From NCBI RefSeq assembly GCF_900187565.1, contig NZ_FYED01000004.1:1-64000 (forward strand): 64,000 bases of DNA. Direction: 5' to 3'. Of the stretch, positions 47,284 to 55,340 are shown piece by piece; positions within the stretch are counted from its first letter, which is position 1; the number at the start of each line of letters is the position of its first letter. The stretch is from Pseudomonas sp. Irchel 3A7. GTDB taxonomy: Bacteria > Pseudomonadota > Gammaproteobacteria > Pseudomonadales > Pseudomonadaceae. A program made the position numbers and the translations under genes. Below the pieces are notes generated by a model. The model searched no databases. It saw nothing but the letters and a program-made list of their open reading frames with translations, and was not told the origin of the DNA.

Positions 47284-48567
47284 TTAATACCCGAACTTGT
47301 CCCGCAGTCCGTAATACCAGGCACCCAATGCCGCGAACGGAGTGCGCAACAATTGGCCGCCGGGGAAGGGGTAGTGCGGCAGTTCGGCAAACGCGTCGAA
47401 ACGCTCGGCCTGGCCACGCAACGCTTCAGCCAGGACCTTGCCCGCCAGGTGCGTGTAGGTCACGCCGTGGCCGCTGCAACCCTGGGAATAGTAGATGTTG
47501 TCGCCCAGACGGCCGACTTGCGGTAGGCGCGACAGAGTCAGCAGGAAGTTGCCGGTCCAGGCGTAGTCGATTTTCACGTCCTTGAGCTGCGGGAAGGCCT
47601 TGAGCATTTTTGGCCGGATGATCGCCTCGATGTTCGCCGGGTCCCGCGCGCCATACACCACGCCGCCGCCGAAAATCAGACGCTTGTCGCCGCTCAGGCG
47701 GTAATAGTCGAGCAGGTAGTTGCAGTCCTCGACACAATAATCCTGAGGCAACAGGCTTTTTGCCAACGCATCGCCCAAGGGTTCCGTGGTGATGACCTGA
47801 GTGCCGCAGGGCATCGACTTGGCGGCCAGTTCCGGCACCAGGTTACCCAGGTATGCATTGCCCGCCACGATGATGAATTTAGCCCGGACCTTGCCCTGTG
47901 GCGTGTGCACCACCGGATTCGCGCCGCGCTCGATGCGCACCGCCGGCGATTGCTCATAAATGGTGCCGCCCAGCGACTCCACAGCCGCCGCTTCGCCCAA
48001 GGCGAGGTTGAGCGGGTGAATATGCCCGCCGCTCATGTCCAGCATGCCGCCGACGTATTGATCGCAGGCCACCACATCGCGGATGCGTCGTTGATCCAGC
48101 AGCTCAAGCTGCGTGTGACCGAAGCGCTCCCACAAACGCTTCTGCGATTCCAGATGGCCCATCTGCTTGGCCGTGATGGCGGCAAACACGCCACCGTCCT
48201 TCAAGTCGCACTGAATGTTGTATTTGGCGACCCGCTCACGAATGATCCGCCCACCCTCGAACGCCATCTGCCCCAGCAACTGAGCCTGCTTGGGACCGAC
48301 ACTGCGTTCGATCACATCGATATCGCGGCTGTAACTGTTGACGATCTGGCCACCGTTACGCCCCGACGCACCGAAACCCACCTTGGCCGCTTCCAGCACC
48401 GTCACCCGAAAACCGTTCTCCAGCAGGAACAGCGCCGAAGACAGGCCGGTGTAACCGGCGCCGATCACACAGACATCAGTCTCAATGTCATCCTGCAAAG
48501 CCGGGCGCGGCGGAACCGCATTGGCCGATGCGGCGTAGTAGGACTCTGGGTAGGGGGTGTTCGCCAT
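47284..48567 (-). CDS. pauB: FAD-dependent gamma-glutamylputrescine-type oxidase (PauB/PuuB/OrdL family)
   Basis: 427-residue DAO-fold flavoenzyme. The FAD-binding motif VCVIGAGYTGLSSALFL is at about 32-48 and FGASGRNGGQIVNSY is the family hallmark. The C-terminal GCSGHGVTYTHLAGK completes the site. PauB/PuuB oxidise gamma-glutamylated polyamines in putrescine catabolism. No other pau/puu gene is nearby. The exact polyamine substrate is inferred. The gene is monocistronic, with a REP doublet downstream. Confidence 0.87.
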   Translation of the reverse strand: MANTPYPESYYAASANAVPPRPALQDDIETDVCVIGAGYTGLSSALFLLENGFRVTVLEAAKVGFGASGRNGGQIVNSYSRDIDVIERSVGPKQAQLLGQMAFEGGRIIRERVAKYNIQCDLKDGGVFAAITAKQMGHLESQKRLWERFGHTQLELLDQRRIRDVVACDQYVGGMLDMSGGHIHPLNLALGEAAAVESLGGTIYEQSPAVRIERGANPVVHTPQGKVRAKFIIVAGNAYLGNLVPELAAKSMPCGTQVITTEPLGDALAKSLLPQDYCVEDCNYLLDYYRLSGDKRLIFGGGVVYGARDPANIEAIIRPKMLKAFPQLKDVKIDYAWTGNFLLTLSRLPQVGRLGDNIYYSQGCSGHGVTYTHLAGKVLAEALRGQAERFDAFAELPHYPFPGGQLLRTPFAALGAWYYGLRDKFGY

Positions 48568-48709
48568 CCTGCTGCCTCTGTTTAATATATTTTACGAGTG
48601 CGTCGATCCTACCCGAGTTAAAAAACCACCGCCAGCCACCGGAAAATCTTCTTCGCAGCCGCAAAATTAAATATTTTGCATATTCATAGGGTTAGCTCGA
48701 AAAAAGGTG

Positions 48710-48737
48710 TTGACACCCCTCCGGAATTCCGTAGAAT
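48710..48737 (+). promoter_or_regulatory. promoter of tRNA-Val(GAC)
   Basis: TTGACA (48710-48715) and TAGAAT (48732-48737) are separated by 16 bp. The tRNA starts 14 bases later. Confidence 0.82.
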
Positions 48738-48750
48738 GCCGCCTCACAGC

Positions 48751-48827
48751 AGGCACGTAGCTCAGTTGGTTAGAGCACCACCTTGACATGGTGGGGGTCG
48801 TTGGTTCGAGTCCAATCGCGCCTACCA
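48751..48827 (+). tRNA. tRNA-Val (GAC), prophage attachment neighbour
   Basis: 77-nt cloverleaf from AGGCACGTAGC to encoded CCA. The loop CTTGACA gives anticodon GAC. The acceptor stem has one A-C mismatch. Its own gene is intact; the presumed phage attachment core begins 14 bases after it. Confidence 0.96.
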
Positions 48828-48840
48828 AACAAAATCCGCT

Positions 48841-48857
48841 CTGCTGGGCGGTCTAGA
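48841..48857 (+). other. putative attL core
   Basis: CTGCTGGGCGGTCTAGA, identical to 61333-61349. Weaker similarity continues for about 14 bp on the right (GGGGTCACCGG against AGGGCTCACCGA). The core lies between the tRNA 3' end and its terminator. Confidence 0.75.
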
Positions 48858-48886
48858 GGGGTCACCGGAAACGGTGACCCCTTTTT
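48858..48886 (+). terminator. intrinsic terminator after tRNA-Val, phage-supplied copy
   Basis: GGGGTCACCG (48858-48867) pairs with CGGTGACCCC (48872-48881) over GAAA, followed by T5. A related terminator follows the right att core, so this one probably came with the phage attP. Confidence 0.9.
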
Positions 48887-48896
48887 GCTTTCAGCC

Positions 48897-48929
48897 TTTG
48901 GGCAAACTTTGGGAATATTTTGGGCAAAC
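48897..48929 (+). repeat. 11-bp direct repeats, candidate integrase arm sites
   Basis: TTTGGGCAAAC occurs at 48897-48907 and 48919-48929, 22 bp apart, just inside attL. Directly repeated short sites near att are typical arm sites of lambda-type integrases. Confidence 0.45.
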
Positions 48930-49017
48930 GACCACTGTGCACTGAGTGTTTAGTGGATCTAGCACAACTGGTCACGCTCTCGATAACATCCTCTGGTCAC
49001 TCATCCAGGAAGAAATC

Positions 49018-49407
49018 ATGAAAGCATGGATCGCAACAGCCGCGGCACTTGTTGGGTTAATGGCTAGTGGAACTGCTCCTGCCGTTGATGAGGGAGACGG
49101 AGCGAAATTTTTTAGCTCCTGCAAAGGTCTGCTCAATTACTGGGATGGAAAGCCAGCGGAGGCAAAATACGATGCAGGAGCTATGGGTTACTGCGTGGGA
49201 GTGGTGCACGGCGTCCGTACCTCGTTGCAGGTATTGAGTCGTGAATTAAAAGAGGGATACCCGCGGTTGTGCCTGCCTGACGATTACGTTGAGCAGGATG
49301 GGGTTAGAGCAGTCGTTAAATACATTGCCGAAAACCCGGATAAGCTAACGTTTAAGGATGGGTTCATAACTATGTTCGCGCTCCGCTCCGCCTATCCATG
49401 TAAATAG
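49018..49407 (+). CDS. Rap1a/Tai family immunity-like protein
   Basis: 129-residue exported protein. The signal peptide (about 1-23, ending AVD) is followed by a small domain with the Rap1a/Tai pattern: an early Cys (SCKGLL), GYCVGVVHGV, CLPDDYVEQDG, AVVKYIAENP and a C-terminal PC. Family members protect against type VI secretion effectors of the Tae/Ssp amidase class in the periplasm. No effector gene adjoins it, so it would be an orphan immunity gene carried by the phage. AGGAAGAAATC precedes ATG 49018. It converges on the integrase gene with 8 bp between. Confidence 0.72.
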   Translation: MKAWIATAAALVGLMASGTAPAVDEGDGAKFFSSCKGLLNYWDGKPAEAKYDAGAMGYCVGVVHGVRTSLQVLSRELKEGYPRLCLPDDYVEQDGVRAVVKYIAENPDKLTFKDGFITMFALRSAYPCK

Positions 49408-49415
49408 TCGCGACG

Positions 49416-50558
49416 CTATACCTTCAGATCCGCGTTCACCTTCATATAAACCACCGCATCATCGCCGTGCCCTGCCTGGTAGTGCTCGGTCATCTTCACA
49501 TCCGCATGACCCATCAATCCCTGAATGTATTCCTGCTCGAAACCCTGCTGCTCGTACAGCCAGGCGCCGAGAGCTCGTATCTCGTGAAAGGTGGGTCGCT
49601 CGCCGGCCGGGACATCGTCGTAAGCGTTTGAATCGTCTCGCGCCTGGGCGAATGACTTGGTCAGGTAATCCGCTGTCACTGCATTCCAGTGTAGCTTGGC
49701 GTCGAGCTGGCTCCGCTTGCGCGCCTTCGGCGAGTAGTGGATCAGGTAGGGGCAGACGACCGGCGACTTCATGCATTCCAGCACCACCTCCCGCAGCGCT
49801 TGGCCCATGACGATCTCCAAGTGAACGGGCTTCCCGTAGTTCTGCGTCTTCCCGGGCGATACCTTGATGGTGTTCTGCTCGAGGTCCACAGCCGATTTCG
49901 GCCACACCACGATATCCTCCCGCCGCTGAAGGCTCAGCAACCCCAGCCGAATGGCTCGCTTCAGCCAGATCGGCGTCCCCACGTATTCCAGAATCGTGTT
50001 CAGCCCCTCAACGGTATGGCGCTGGCGCTTCTTCTCGGCCTCCTTTTTGACCAGGGTCAGCTCAGCGGAGTTACGCTCGCAAAGGCCTTTGGCCACCGCG
50101 AACGCGAACACCTGGACCAACAACCCACGATGTTTCGTGTAGGCATTGTTCTCGAAACCATCCAGGTATTCCGCGACAGTCAGCACATCCAGTTGCCCCA
50201 TCATCAAATCACCCAGGTCCTCCCGGTACCGGGCCAACTTGAATTTGATTTCTTTCAGGGTGCTCGCGGCGTAACTCCGGGTGGTCAACCATTCCTTTTC
50301 GAAGCGCTCCAGGCAGCCGCTGAACTTCGGCGCAGCATCACCGGTGATCATGGCCAGCAGCGAGCCGTCGTCAGCCAGCAGCGGCAGCAGCTTGGCATTG
50401 GCGGCGTTGGCCAGCTTGATGGCCTCGGCCATCGGCTTGTTGATGCTGGTCTTCTTGCCAGTGATCGGGTTTTTGTACTGCCAGTATTTCCCATTCGGGT
50501 ACAGGTTGGCCGGTAGATCACGATTTTTAACGGTCCTGGCGCGCGGGGGAGCCATCAA
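49416..50558 (-). CDS. int: phage tyrosine-recombinase integrase
   Basis: 380-residue lambda-type integrase. The N-terminal arm-binding domain (RDLPANLYPNGKYWQYKNPITGK-type start), the core-binding SAM-like domain (about 75-165) and the catalytic domain (from about 180) are all present. Catalytic residues are Arg in LLSLQRREDIVVW, HEIRALG (HxxR), HADVK and Tyr in TEHYQAG. The stop lies 8 bp from the convergent Rap1a-like gene, and the start overlaps the excisionase stop (ATGA). It appears intact. Confidence 0.95.
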   Translation of the reverse strand: MMAPPRARTVKNRDLPANLYPNGKYWQYKNPITGKKTSINKPMAEAIKLANAANAKLLPLLADDGSLLAMITGDAAPKFSGCLERFEKEWLTTRSYAASTLKEIKFKLARYREDLGDLMMGQLDVLTVAEYLDGFENNAYTKHRGLLVQVFAFAVAKGLCERNSAELTLVKKEAEKKRQRHTVEGLNTILEYVGTPIWLKRAIRLGLLSLQRREDIVVWPKSAVDLEQNTIKVSPGKTQNYGKPVHLEIVMGQALREVVLECMKSPVVCPYLIHYSPKARKRSQLDAKLHWNAVTADYLTKSFAQARDDSNAYDDVPAGERPTFHEIRALGAWLYEQQGFEQEYIQGLMGHADVKMTEHYQAGHGDDAVVYMKVNADLKV

Positions 50559-50788
50559 CCCACCTCCATCATCTTGGCCAGCAGGGGATCATTCGACCCC
50601 ATCACGGCCGCCTGCAGATCCACGAAGTACATCCCGCCTTTTACCTCTCCTACCACTTCGCCTTCCTCGATCCATTTTTTCAACTGTTGCAGACTCGGCT
50701 TGCCGCCGGCGTAGCGCAGCTTCCGGTATTCGCCTGCCTCCATGAGGCGCGGCAGCCTGGCCGTAATGTGGGCAATGACTTTTGCCAT
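50555..50788 (-). CDS. xis: excisionase-like protein
   Basis: 77-residue protein with a winged-helix-like centre (GKPSLQQLKKWIEEGEVVGEVKGGMYFVD arrangement: helix, turn, then hairpin). This is the pattern of small phage excisionases and MerR-type DNA-bending proteins. It is translationally coupled to int through ATGA. The pairing with int, more than the sequence, drives the call. Confidence 0.72.
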   Translation of the reverse strand: MAKVIAHITARLPRLMEAGEYRKLRYAGGKPSLQQLKKWIEEGEVVGEVKGGMYFVDLQAAVMGSNDPLLAKMMEVG

Positions 50789-50833
50789 GATGATGCTCCA
50801 TGCCGCGCGTGGCGGCAGAAGGTGGGGATGGGG

Positions 50834-51688
50834 TTAGGCTCGTTGCTCGGGGTTCAGACCAATCTGGCTGACCTGGTCGATGCATGAGGGACTCAGCCAG
50901 ATACATTCGGTACGACTCGCAGTACCGCGTCCGGCGCTGATGCGGGCTGATGTGCTGTAGCAAGCCCAGCCGGGCAACATCTCGGAATACAGGTCGCTGG
51001 GATATCCCGACAGCACGACCATTCCTTCTAGCTCGAGCAACGCACTGAGCAGTTCACGGTGTGCCGAGTCGTCCATTTCATGCTTGTAATACCGGCCGCT
51101 CGACGCACCCTTGTATCGAGTGTCGTGCACATAAGGCGGGTCAACATAGTGCAGTGTCCGGGGGCCGTCGTGCGCCTTGATAACCTCGATCGCCGGCCTG
51201 TTTTCAATCAGCACGCCGCTCAGCCGCTGGCCAACTTCAGCGAGTTGTTCAGGGTATGTAGCCCAGAGTGACTGGGCCGTGCCGTATTGGCGCTTCGTGT
51301 CGATCCGGAAGCCGGTAACGCCCTTCGTTGCGCCGGCGGAGCCAAAGCCCATTTGGGCGCGGATGATCGTACGCCGAGCTCGTTCGATCGGTTCGGCGCT
51401 CGGCTCCCAAGAAAGCTCGAATTCTTCTCGGGAGTAGGGCGTGAAAACCAATCGTTCGGTGAGTCCCGATCGCGAGACCGGATCCTGAAGGATGCGGAAT
51501 AGGTTCACGATGTCGCCGTCCAGGTCGTTGTACACCTCGGCATAGGACCGCGGCTTTTGCATCAGCACCCCGGCGGCACCGCCGAATGATTCGACGTAGC
51601 AGGTATGGGGCGGGAAGTGTTGAAGCACCCACGGAGCGAGCCGGAACTTGGCGCCGTGGTAGCGGATGACCGGAGCGGTGATGGTCAT
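50834..51688 (-). CDS. phage DNA adenine methylase (D12 class)
   Basis: 284-residue N6-adenine methyltransferase of the Dam/D12 class. VIRYHGAKFRLAPWVLQHFP is the SAM-binding motif I region, NDLDGDIVNLFR follows, and DPPYVHDTRYKG is catalytic motif IV. Phages use such enzymes to evade restriction; Dam-type methylation would target GATC, but the specificity is not shown. It lies directly upstream of xis, with an inverted repeat (51709-51725) just before its start. Confidence 0.9.
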   Translation of the reverse strand: MTITAPVIRYHGAKFRLAPWVLQHFPPHTCYVESFGGAAGVLMQKPRSYAEVYNDLDGDIVNLFRILQDPVSRSGLTERLVFTPYSREEFELSWEPSAEPIERARRTIIRAQMGFGSAGATKGVTGFRIDTKRQYGTAQSLWATYPEQLAEVGQRLSGVLIENRPAIEVIKAHDGPRTLHYVDPPYVHDTRYKGASSGRYYKHEMDDSAHRELLSALLELEGMVVLSGYPSDLYSEMLPGWACYSTSARISAGRGTASRTECIWLSPSCIDQVSQIGLNPEQRA

Positions 51689-51708
51689 GAGTTATTTCCA
51701 ATAGCACG

Positions 51709-51725
51709 CTGCCGTTTAACGGCAG
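51709..51725. promoter_or_regulatory. perfect palindrome upstream of the adenine methylase gene
   Basis: CTGCCGTT-T-AACGGCAG lies 20 bp before the methylase start codon. It could be a repressor site or a leader hairpin. Confidence 0.45.
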
Positions 51726-51905
51726 GCGGTAGGTGGGTATTAGAATCAGAGGAGGAAATTAGACAAGTAGCGTAGTTAGGCTAACGTTTAAAAATAGCCT
51801 TTTTTTGCTATTTTCGTTTTATGTTTGGAACGAAAAAGAGTTGGTGCAGTAAATGGGAGCGTGCTTTTGATGAGTTGTTATTGAGAGTGCCTTGTTGATG
51901 TGTTA

Positions 51906-52685
51906 ATGGCGGCAAGAATTATGGGCGAATTGAAAGGCTTGGATTTAGGTCGGTTGTTTGGTGATTTAGGTGGCATGCTTGCCGCCTTGGTCGGACTGTC
52001 ATTTGTTTTCGGGTATGTTGGTTATAAGTCTTATTTAGATATTTTTGGTTTAGGATGGTATGCGTCAAGTCTAGGTACAACTGAGCACGCCATTAAAGCT
52101 GTTGAGTCGTTTTTGGTGTTAGCTCCATCTACTGTATCTGGTTATGTTGTTATTAAAGTGGCGAGTCAAAAAATAAACTTAAAAATATGTTTTTTTTCTG
52201 TTTGTGTTGTGGTGCTGAGTTGTGGTCTTTACATAGAGTGGTTGTATTTTAGTAAGCTCGGCAGCGGCTCGCTACAAGTTGCTGGCCTCGCAGTAAAAAT
52301 ACTGGGGTTTATGGCAATTGTTATTGGGAGTGCTGCTGGCATGTTACTTTACCTATTTGGAGTTGCGGTGAATCGAAAGTGGGGCGTTTTTTTGGTGTTG
52401 GTGATGTCTTTGTATTGCATATTTGTCCTTGTTCCCTATATGTCAGGTGTTTCGAAAGGTTTTATTGTTCAGTATTATAAGGGGGGTAAATTACCGTATG
52501 TATTGATTGGTGATGATAGGTGGGCGGTTTTGGACTACAAGGAAGGTCGTTCTTTATTGTTGCGATATACGTTAAATTCTTATCCTGAGGCTAGGCTAGA
52601 ACCTATCGAGACATTAGTAATTAGGCGTGATGGAGGTTCTAAATTTTCATTTGAAAAACCTGAATCTAGTAATTTACATCGTTAA
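51906..52685 (+). CDS. AT-rich multi-pass membrane protein of unknown function (phage cargo)
   Basis: 259-residue protein with about five hydrophobic helices (near 18-42, 68-86, 90-112, 120-148 and 152-175) and a 75-residue polar C-terminal tail. I recognise no family. Base composition is strikingly AT-rich with TTA, ATA and TTT codons, unlike both the phage and host genes around it, so it was acquired separately. It points opposite to its neighbours and overlaps the next gene by 12 bp at the 3' ends. ATG 51906 is used; a GTG at 51900 is in frame; no clear ribosome-binding site. The setting fits a phage moron such as an exclusion or defence gene, but that is inference. Confidence 0.65.
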   Translation: MAARIMGELKGLDLGRLFGDLGGMLAALVGLSFVFGYVGYKSYLDIFGLGWYASSLGTTEHAIKAVESFLVLAPSTVSGYVVIKVASQKINLKICFFSVCVVVLSCGLYIEWLYFSKLGSGSLQVAGLAVKILGFMAIVIGSAAGMLLYLFGVAVNRKWGVFLVLVMSLYCIFVLVPYMSGVSKGFIVQYYKGGKLPYVLIGDDRWAVLDYKEGRSLLLRYTLNSYPEARLEPIETLVIRRDGGSKFSFEKPESSNLHR

Positions 52686-53324
52686 AAACTTTGTTTGAAT
52701 TAGTTCATGGGCATTCAAAACCGACATGCCGAGTTCGCGGGCGATGTGCACTTCGAGGCGGGCGCCCTTTGAGCTTTCCCAGCCGGGCAGTACGGCGACC
52801 AAGCCACACAGGCTCAGGCGCGTCAGTTCGTAGGCCATGTAGTCGCCCCATTCGGCGTCAAGGACGACACCGTGCTCTGCTGGGTTTTCGACGATGTATC
52901 CGATGGCGCGCAGCTTGGAAGCCATCTTGTTGAAGGCGGGGAAGTTGAAGTCTTCGAAGCCAGTCATGGGGCCGGTAAGGTAAAGGCGGTGGGCGCGGTC
53001 GATCCAGCGAGTTACGCGTGATGTCGACTCCGGCGATAGCTCGTGCCAAGTATCGACCTCGAACTCAGCATTGCGCAGGCCGAGGTGTCTGCCGTCGGGC
53101 ATCACCGCCGCGACGGCGCCGTGGCTGTTCGTCCATACCCGATGGATGCTGTCCTTCTTCACCACCGGGATGTCGCCTTTGATGTACGCGAGCCCAATGC
53201 CGGGCATAGGATCGGCGGTGACGGTCTTCAGCATCCGAACCGTGCGCGGCACTCGGTCGCCGAACGGATAACTGTTGCTGCGCTTATGCAGCGCCGGGCA
53301 GTCGATACGGTTTTCTGTGGGCAT
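52674..53324 (-). CDS. phage protein with C-terminal DUF4406 domain
   Basis: 216-residue protein. The first 110 residues are uncharacterised. The C-terminal part (about 112-210) matches the DUF4406/nucleoside 2-deoxyribosyltransferase-like fold: LYLTGPMTGFEDFNFPAF, then GYIVENPAEHG, and CGLVAVLPGWESSKGARLE, which forms the phosphate-binding turn. Such domains are common in Pseudomonas phage early regions; a nucleotide-related role is likely but unproven. Confidence 0.75.
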   Translation of the reverse strand: MPTENRIDCPALHKRSNSYPFGDRVPRTVRMLKTVTADPMPGIGLAYIKGDIPVVKKDSIHRVWTNSHGAVAAVMPDGRHLGLRNAEFEVDTWHELSPESTSRVTRWIDRAHRLYLTGPMTGFEDFNFPAFNKMASKLRAIGYIVENPAEHGVVLDAEWGDYMAYELTRLSLCGLVAVLPGWESSKGARLEVHIARELGMSVLNAHELIQTKFLTM

Positions 53325-53456
53325 GGGGCGTCCTATGCCGGGTCATGCCCGGGCGGTGGATAAGTTGTGGCTGTTCGCGTGCAAAACGCGCTGCTCTATA
53401 GCCTGACGCCCAACCTCGGTTAGGTATTGGACGGACAGACACCGGAGCTTTGCTTA

Positions 53457-53582
53457 ATGAAACGACTTGCTGGCTTGATTTATCTTTTCGCTGCTTTGAT
53501 TCGATTGGTTGACGCACTCAGTCGAGCTGGCTGGGTTGGATCTGCTGGAGAATCCGCCGGCCGATCCATCGAACGACGGTGA
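53457..53582 (+). CDS. short possible ORF, hydrophobic N terminus
   Basis: 41 codons from ATG 53457 with GGAG 10 bases upstream. The peptide begins MKRLAGLIYLFAALIRLVDA and ends in a Ser/Arg-rich tail. Its 3' half lies antisense to the methylase fragment. It could be a phage micropeptide or chance. Confidence 0.25.
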   Translation: MKRLAGLIYLFAALIRLVDALSRAGWVGSAGESAGRSIERR

Positions 53583-54159
53583 CTGCCTTGCTGTTCCCGA
53601 TGGCCTTGTAACGCGGTCCGTCCGGGCATTCTTCGGCAGGCTTGTCGCGCCAGGGGATCAGCGTGTAGTCATCAGGCATCCCCTGGAGGCGTTCGCATTC
53701 GCGTGGGATGAGGCGGCGAACCGCCGTCCCTGACTGCACGGCCTGCACTTCGGCTCTCGCTTCTAGGGTGTATGCGTGTCCCTCTTGAACGCCAACGCCG
53801 TCTGGGCCGCTAAGCGGATTCGTGCGCAAGGCGCCAGCCTGTATGGCGTGAGTGACAATCGGCTGACCGCGTCCGGTACCGTCCTCGCTACCATCGAAGC
53901 CGTCGGCCTTCAGCGTGTGGGTGATGTCGCCTGTGATGCACACGGCGACCTGGCCGCCGGCGTTCGCGTGGCTTCCGGAGTGATTCATTGCACGCAGCGT
54001 TGGCGAGATTGTCCCAGCGTCTGCGCCGTGATCCTTGCAACTGAAGGCGAGCACAGCGTTTTCCTGCCCGTTGTTCCGGCCCAGGGCGAATGCGGTTGAG
54101 TCGCTGACGCCTGGGTCCTGCGTGCCGTGCACTACCAGCAGGCCCGATTCAGCGTCCAT
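53518..54159 (-). pseudogene. 5'-truncated phage DNA cytosine (C5) methyltransferase
   Basis: Only the C-terminal part remains. It includes motif IX (RRLIPRECERLQGMPDDY) and motif X (YKAIGNSKAV) of C5 methylases, preceded by the variable region found in phage Dcm proteins (HGADAGTISPTLRAMNHSGSHANAG). The SAM-binding and PCQ catalytic motifs are absent. The frame continues upstream to 54342 only by reading the antisense of portal and head genes. It is dead as an enzyme. Confidence 0.82.
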
Positions 54160-54274
54160 CGATCCTGAAAAGACCGACGACCAGATCCGCGACGAACTGG
54201 AAACGGAAAACCCTGGGCCCGACTTGGATGACGACGAGGTAATCCCGAATGGCCGCAAACCAAGCGATCCTTGA
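54158..54274 (+). pseudogene. C-terminal remnant of a phage portal-like protein
   Basis: About 38 codons with a portal-like acidic tail (DPEKTDDQIRDELETENP, then DDDEV) end at a TGA that overlaps the start of the head gene, as portal and minor head genes usually do. The upstream part has been replaced by the reversed cytosine methylase fragment, which places a deletion junction at about 54155-54160. Confidence 0.55.
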
Positions 54275-55340
54275 TGCCACGATTCGGCACGCCGTTTTCC
54301 TCGAGCAACTGAAGTCGGGTGAAGTCGCCAAGTTCGGGCCATTCCTCAAGGAGATCGACCGCTCGATTCGTGAGCGGCTGACCCGTGCCGACCTGACGGA
54401 TTACACCGTCGCTCGGCTGGAGCACCTGCTGAGCGAAGTTGACAGCCTGCTGTTGGGTATCTTCGACCGGTACAGCGAGAAGCTGAACCTCGACCTGGTG
54501 GATATCGCCGACTACGAGGCCGAGTTTGAAGCGACGAGCCTGACCCGGGCGGCCCCGGTGAGCGTGTCGTTTGATGCCGCGGTACCAGGTGCTGCTGCAA
54601 TCAGGGCAGCCATCCTCACCAACCCGCTCAGCGTACGCGGTGCGGACGGCGGGAAGCTGCTCAAGTCTTTTATTGATGGCTTCACCACCACCGAACGGCA
54701 ACGACTCACGGGTGCGATCCGGCAGGGCTTCTTCGAAGGCCAGACGAACTTCCAGATCATCAAGAACATTCGCGGTACCAAGGCGCTGAAGTACAACGAC
54801 GGCATCCTGGCCACGACCAACCGGAACGCCGGCGCGATTGTTCGGACGGCGGTGCAGCACGTCGCCACCCAGGCGCGCATGGAGACGCTGAAAGAAAACT
54901 CCGATGTCGTGCAGTCAGTGGAGTGGGTCAGCACCCTAGATTCGAAGACGACCAGTCAGTGCCGGACGCTCGACAAGAGCCGGTTCAAACTGACCGAGGG
55001 GCCGCGACCGCCGATCCACATCAACTGTCGCTCGACGGTGGTGGCGGTGACTCGCTTCAGTGCGCTGTTCGCCAAGGACGCAACGCGGGCATCCATAGGC
55101 GAAGGCGGCGCACAGCAGGTGAGGGCAGACCTCAGCTACTACAACTGGCTCAAGCAGCAGCCGGCATCGTTTCAGGACAGGGCTATTGGCCCGGTGCGGG
55201 CGAAGCTGTTCCGTGAAGGCGGTCTGAGTATCGAGCGTTTCGCTGAGCTGCAGCTTGATCGTAATTTCGCACCGCTAACTCTTGCTCAAATGAAGGCAAT
55301 TGAGCCCCTTGCGTTTGAACGCGCGGGGCTAACTCCTTAG
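54249..55340 (+). CDS. phage minor head (head morphogenesis) protein
   Basis: 363-residue protein of the SPP1 gp7/Mu gpF-like head morphogenesis family. The conserved C-terminal half has GFFEGQTNFQIIKNIRG, NAGAIVRTAVQHVATQARMET and the signature WVSTLDSKTTSQCRTLD with HINCRSTVVAV. It assembles with portal in procapsids. It starts 26 bp before the portal remnant ends. It looks intact although its partner genes are gone. Confidence 0.88.
   Translation: MAANQAILDATIRHAVFLEQLKSGEVAKFGPFLKEIDRSIRERLTRADLTDYTVARLEHLLSEVDSLLLGIFDRYSEKLNLDLVDIADYEAEFEATSLTRAAPVSVSFDAAVPGAAAIRAAILTNPLSVRGADGGKLLKSFIDGFTTTERQRLTGAIRQGFFEGQTNFQIIKNIRGTKALKYNDGILATTNRNAGAIVRTAVQHVATQARMETLKENSDVVQSVEWVSTLDSKTTSQCRTLDKSRFKLTEGPRPPIHINCRSTVVAVTRFSALFAKDATRASIGEGGAQQVRADLSYYNWLKQQPASFQDRAIGPVRAKLFREGGLSIERFAELQLDRNFAPLTLAQMKAIEPLAFERAGLTP

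Noticed and set aside
48751..48827. Attachment core inside the tRNA-Val 3' end, the usual site
   Set aside because: No copy of the tRNA 3' sequence exists at the right end. The repeated 17 bp starts only after the tRNA.
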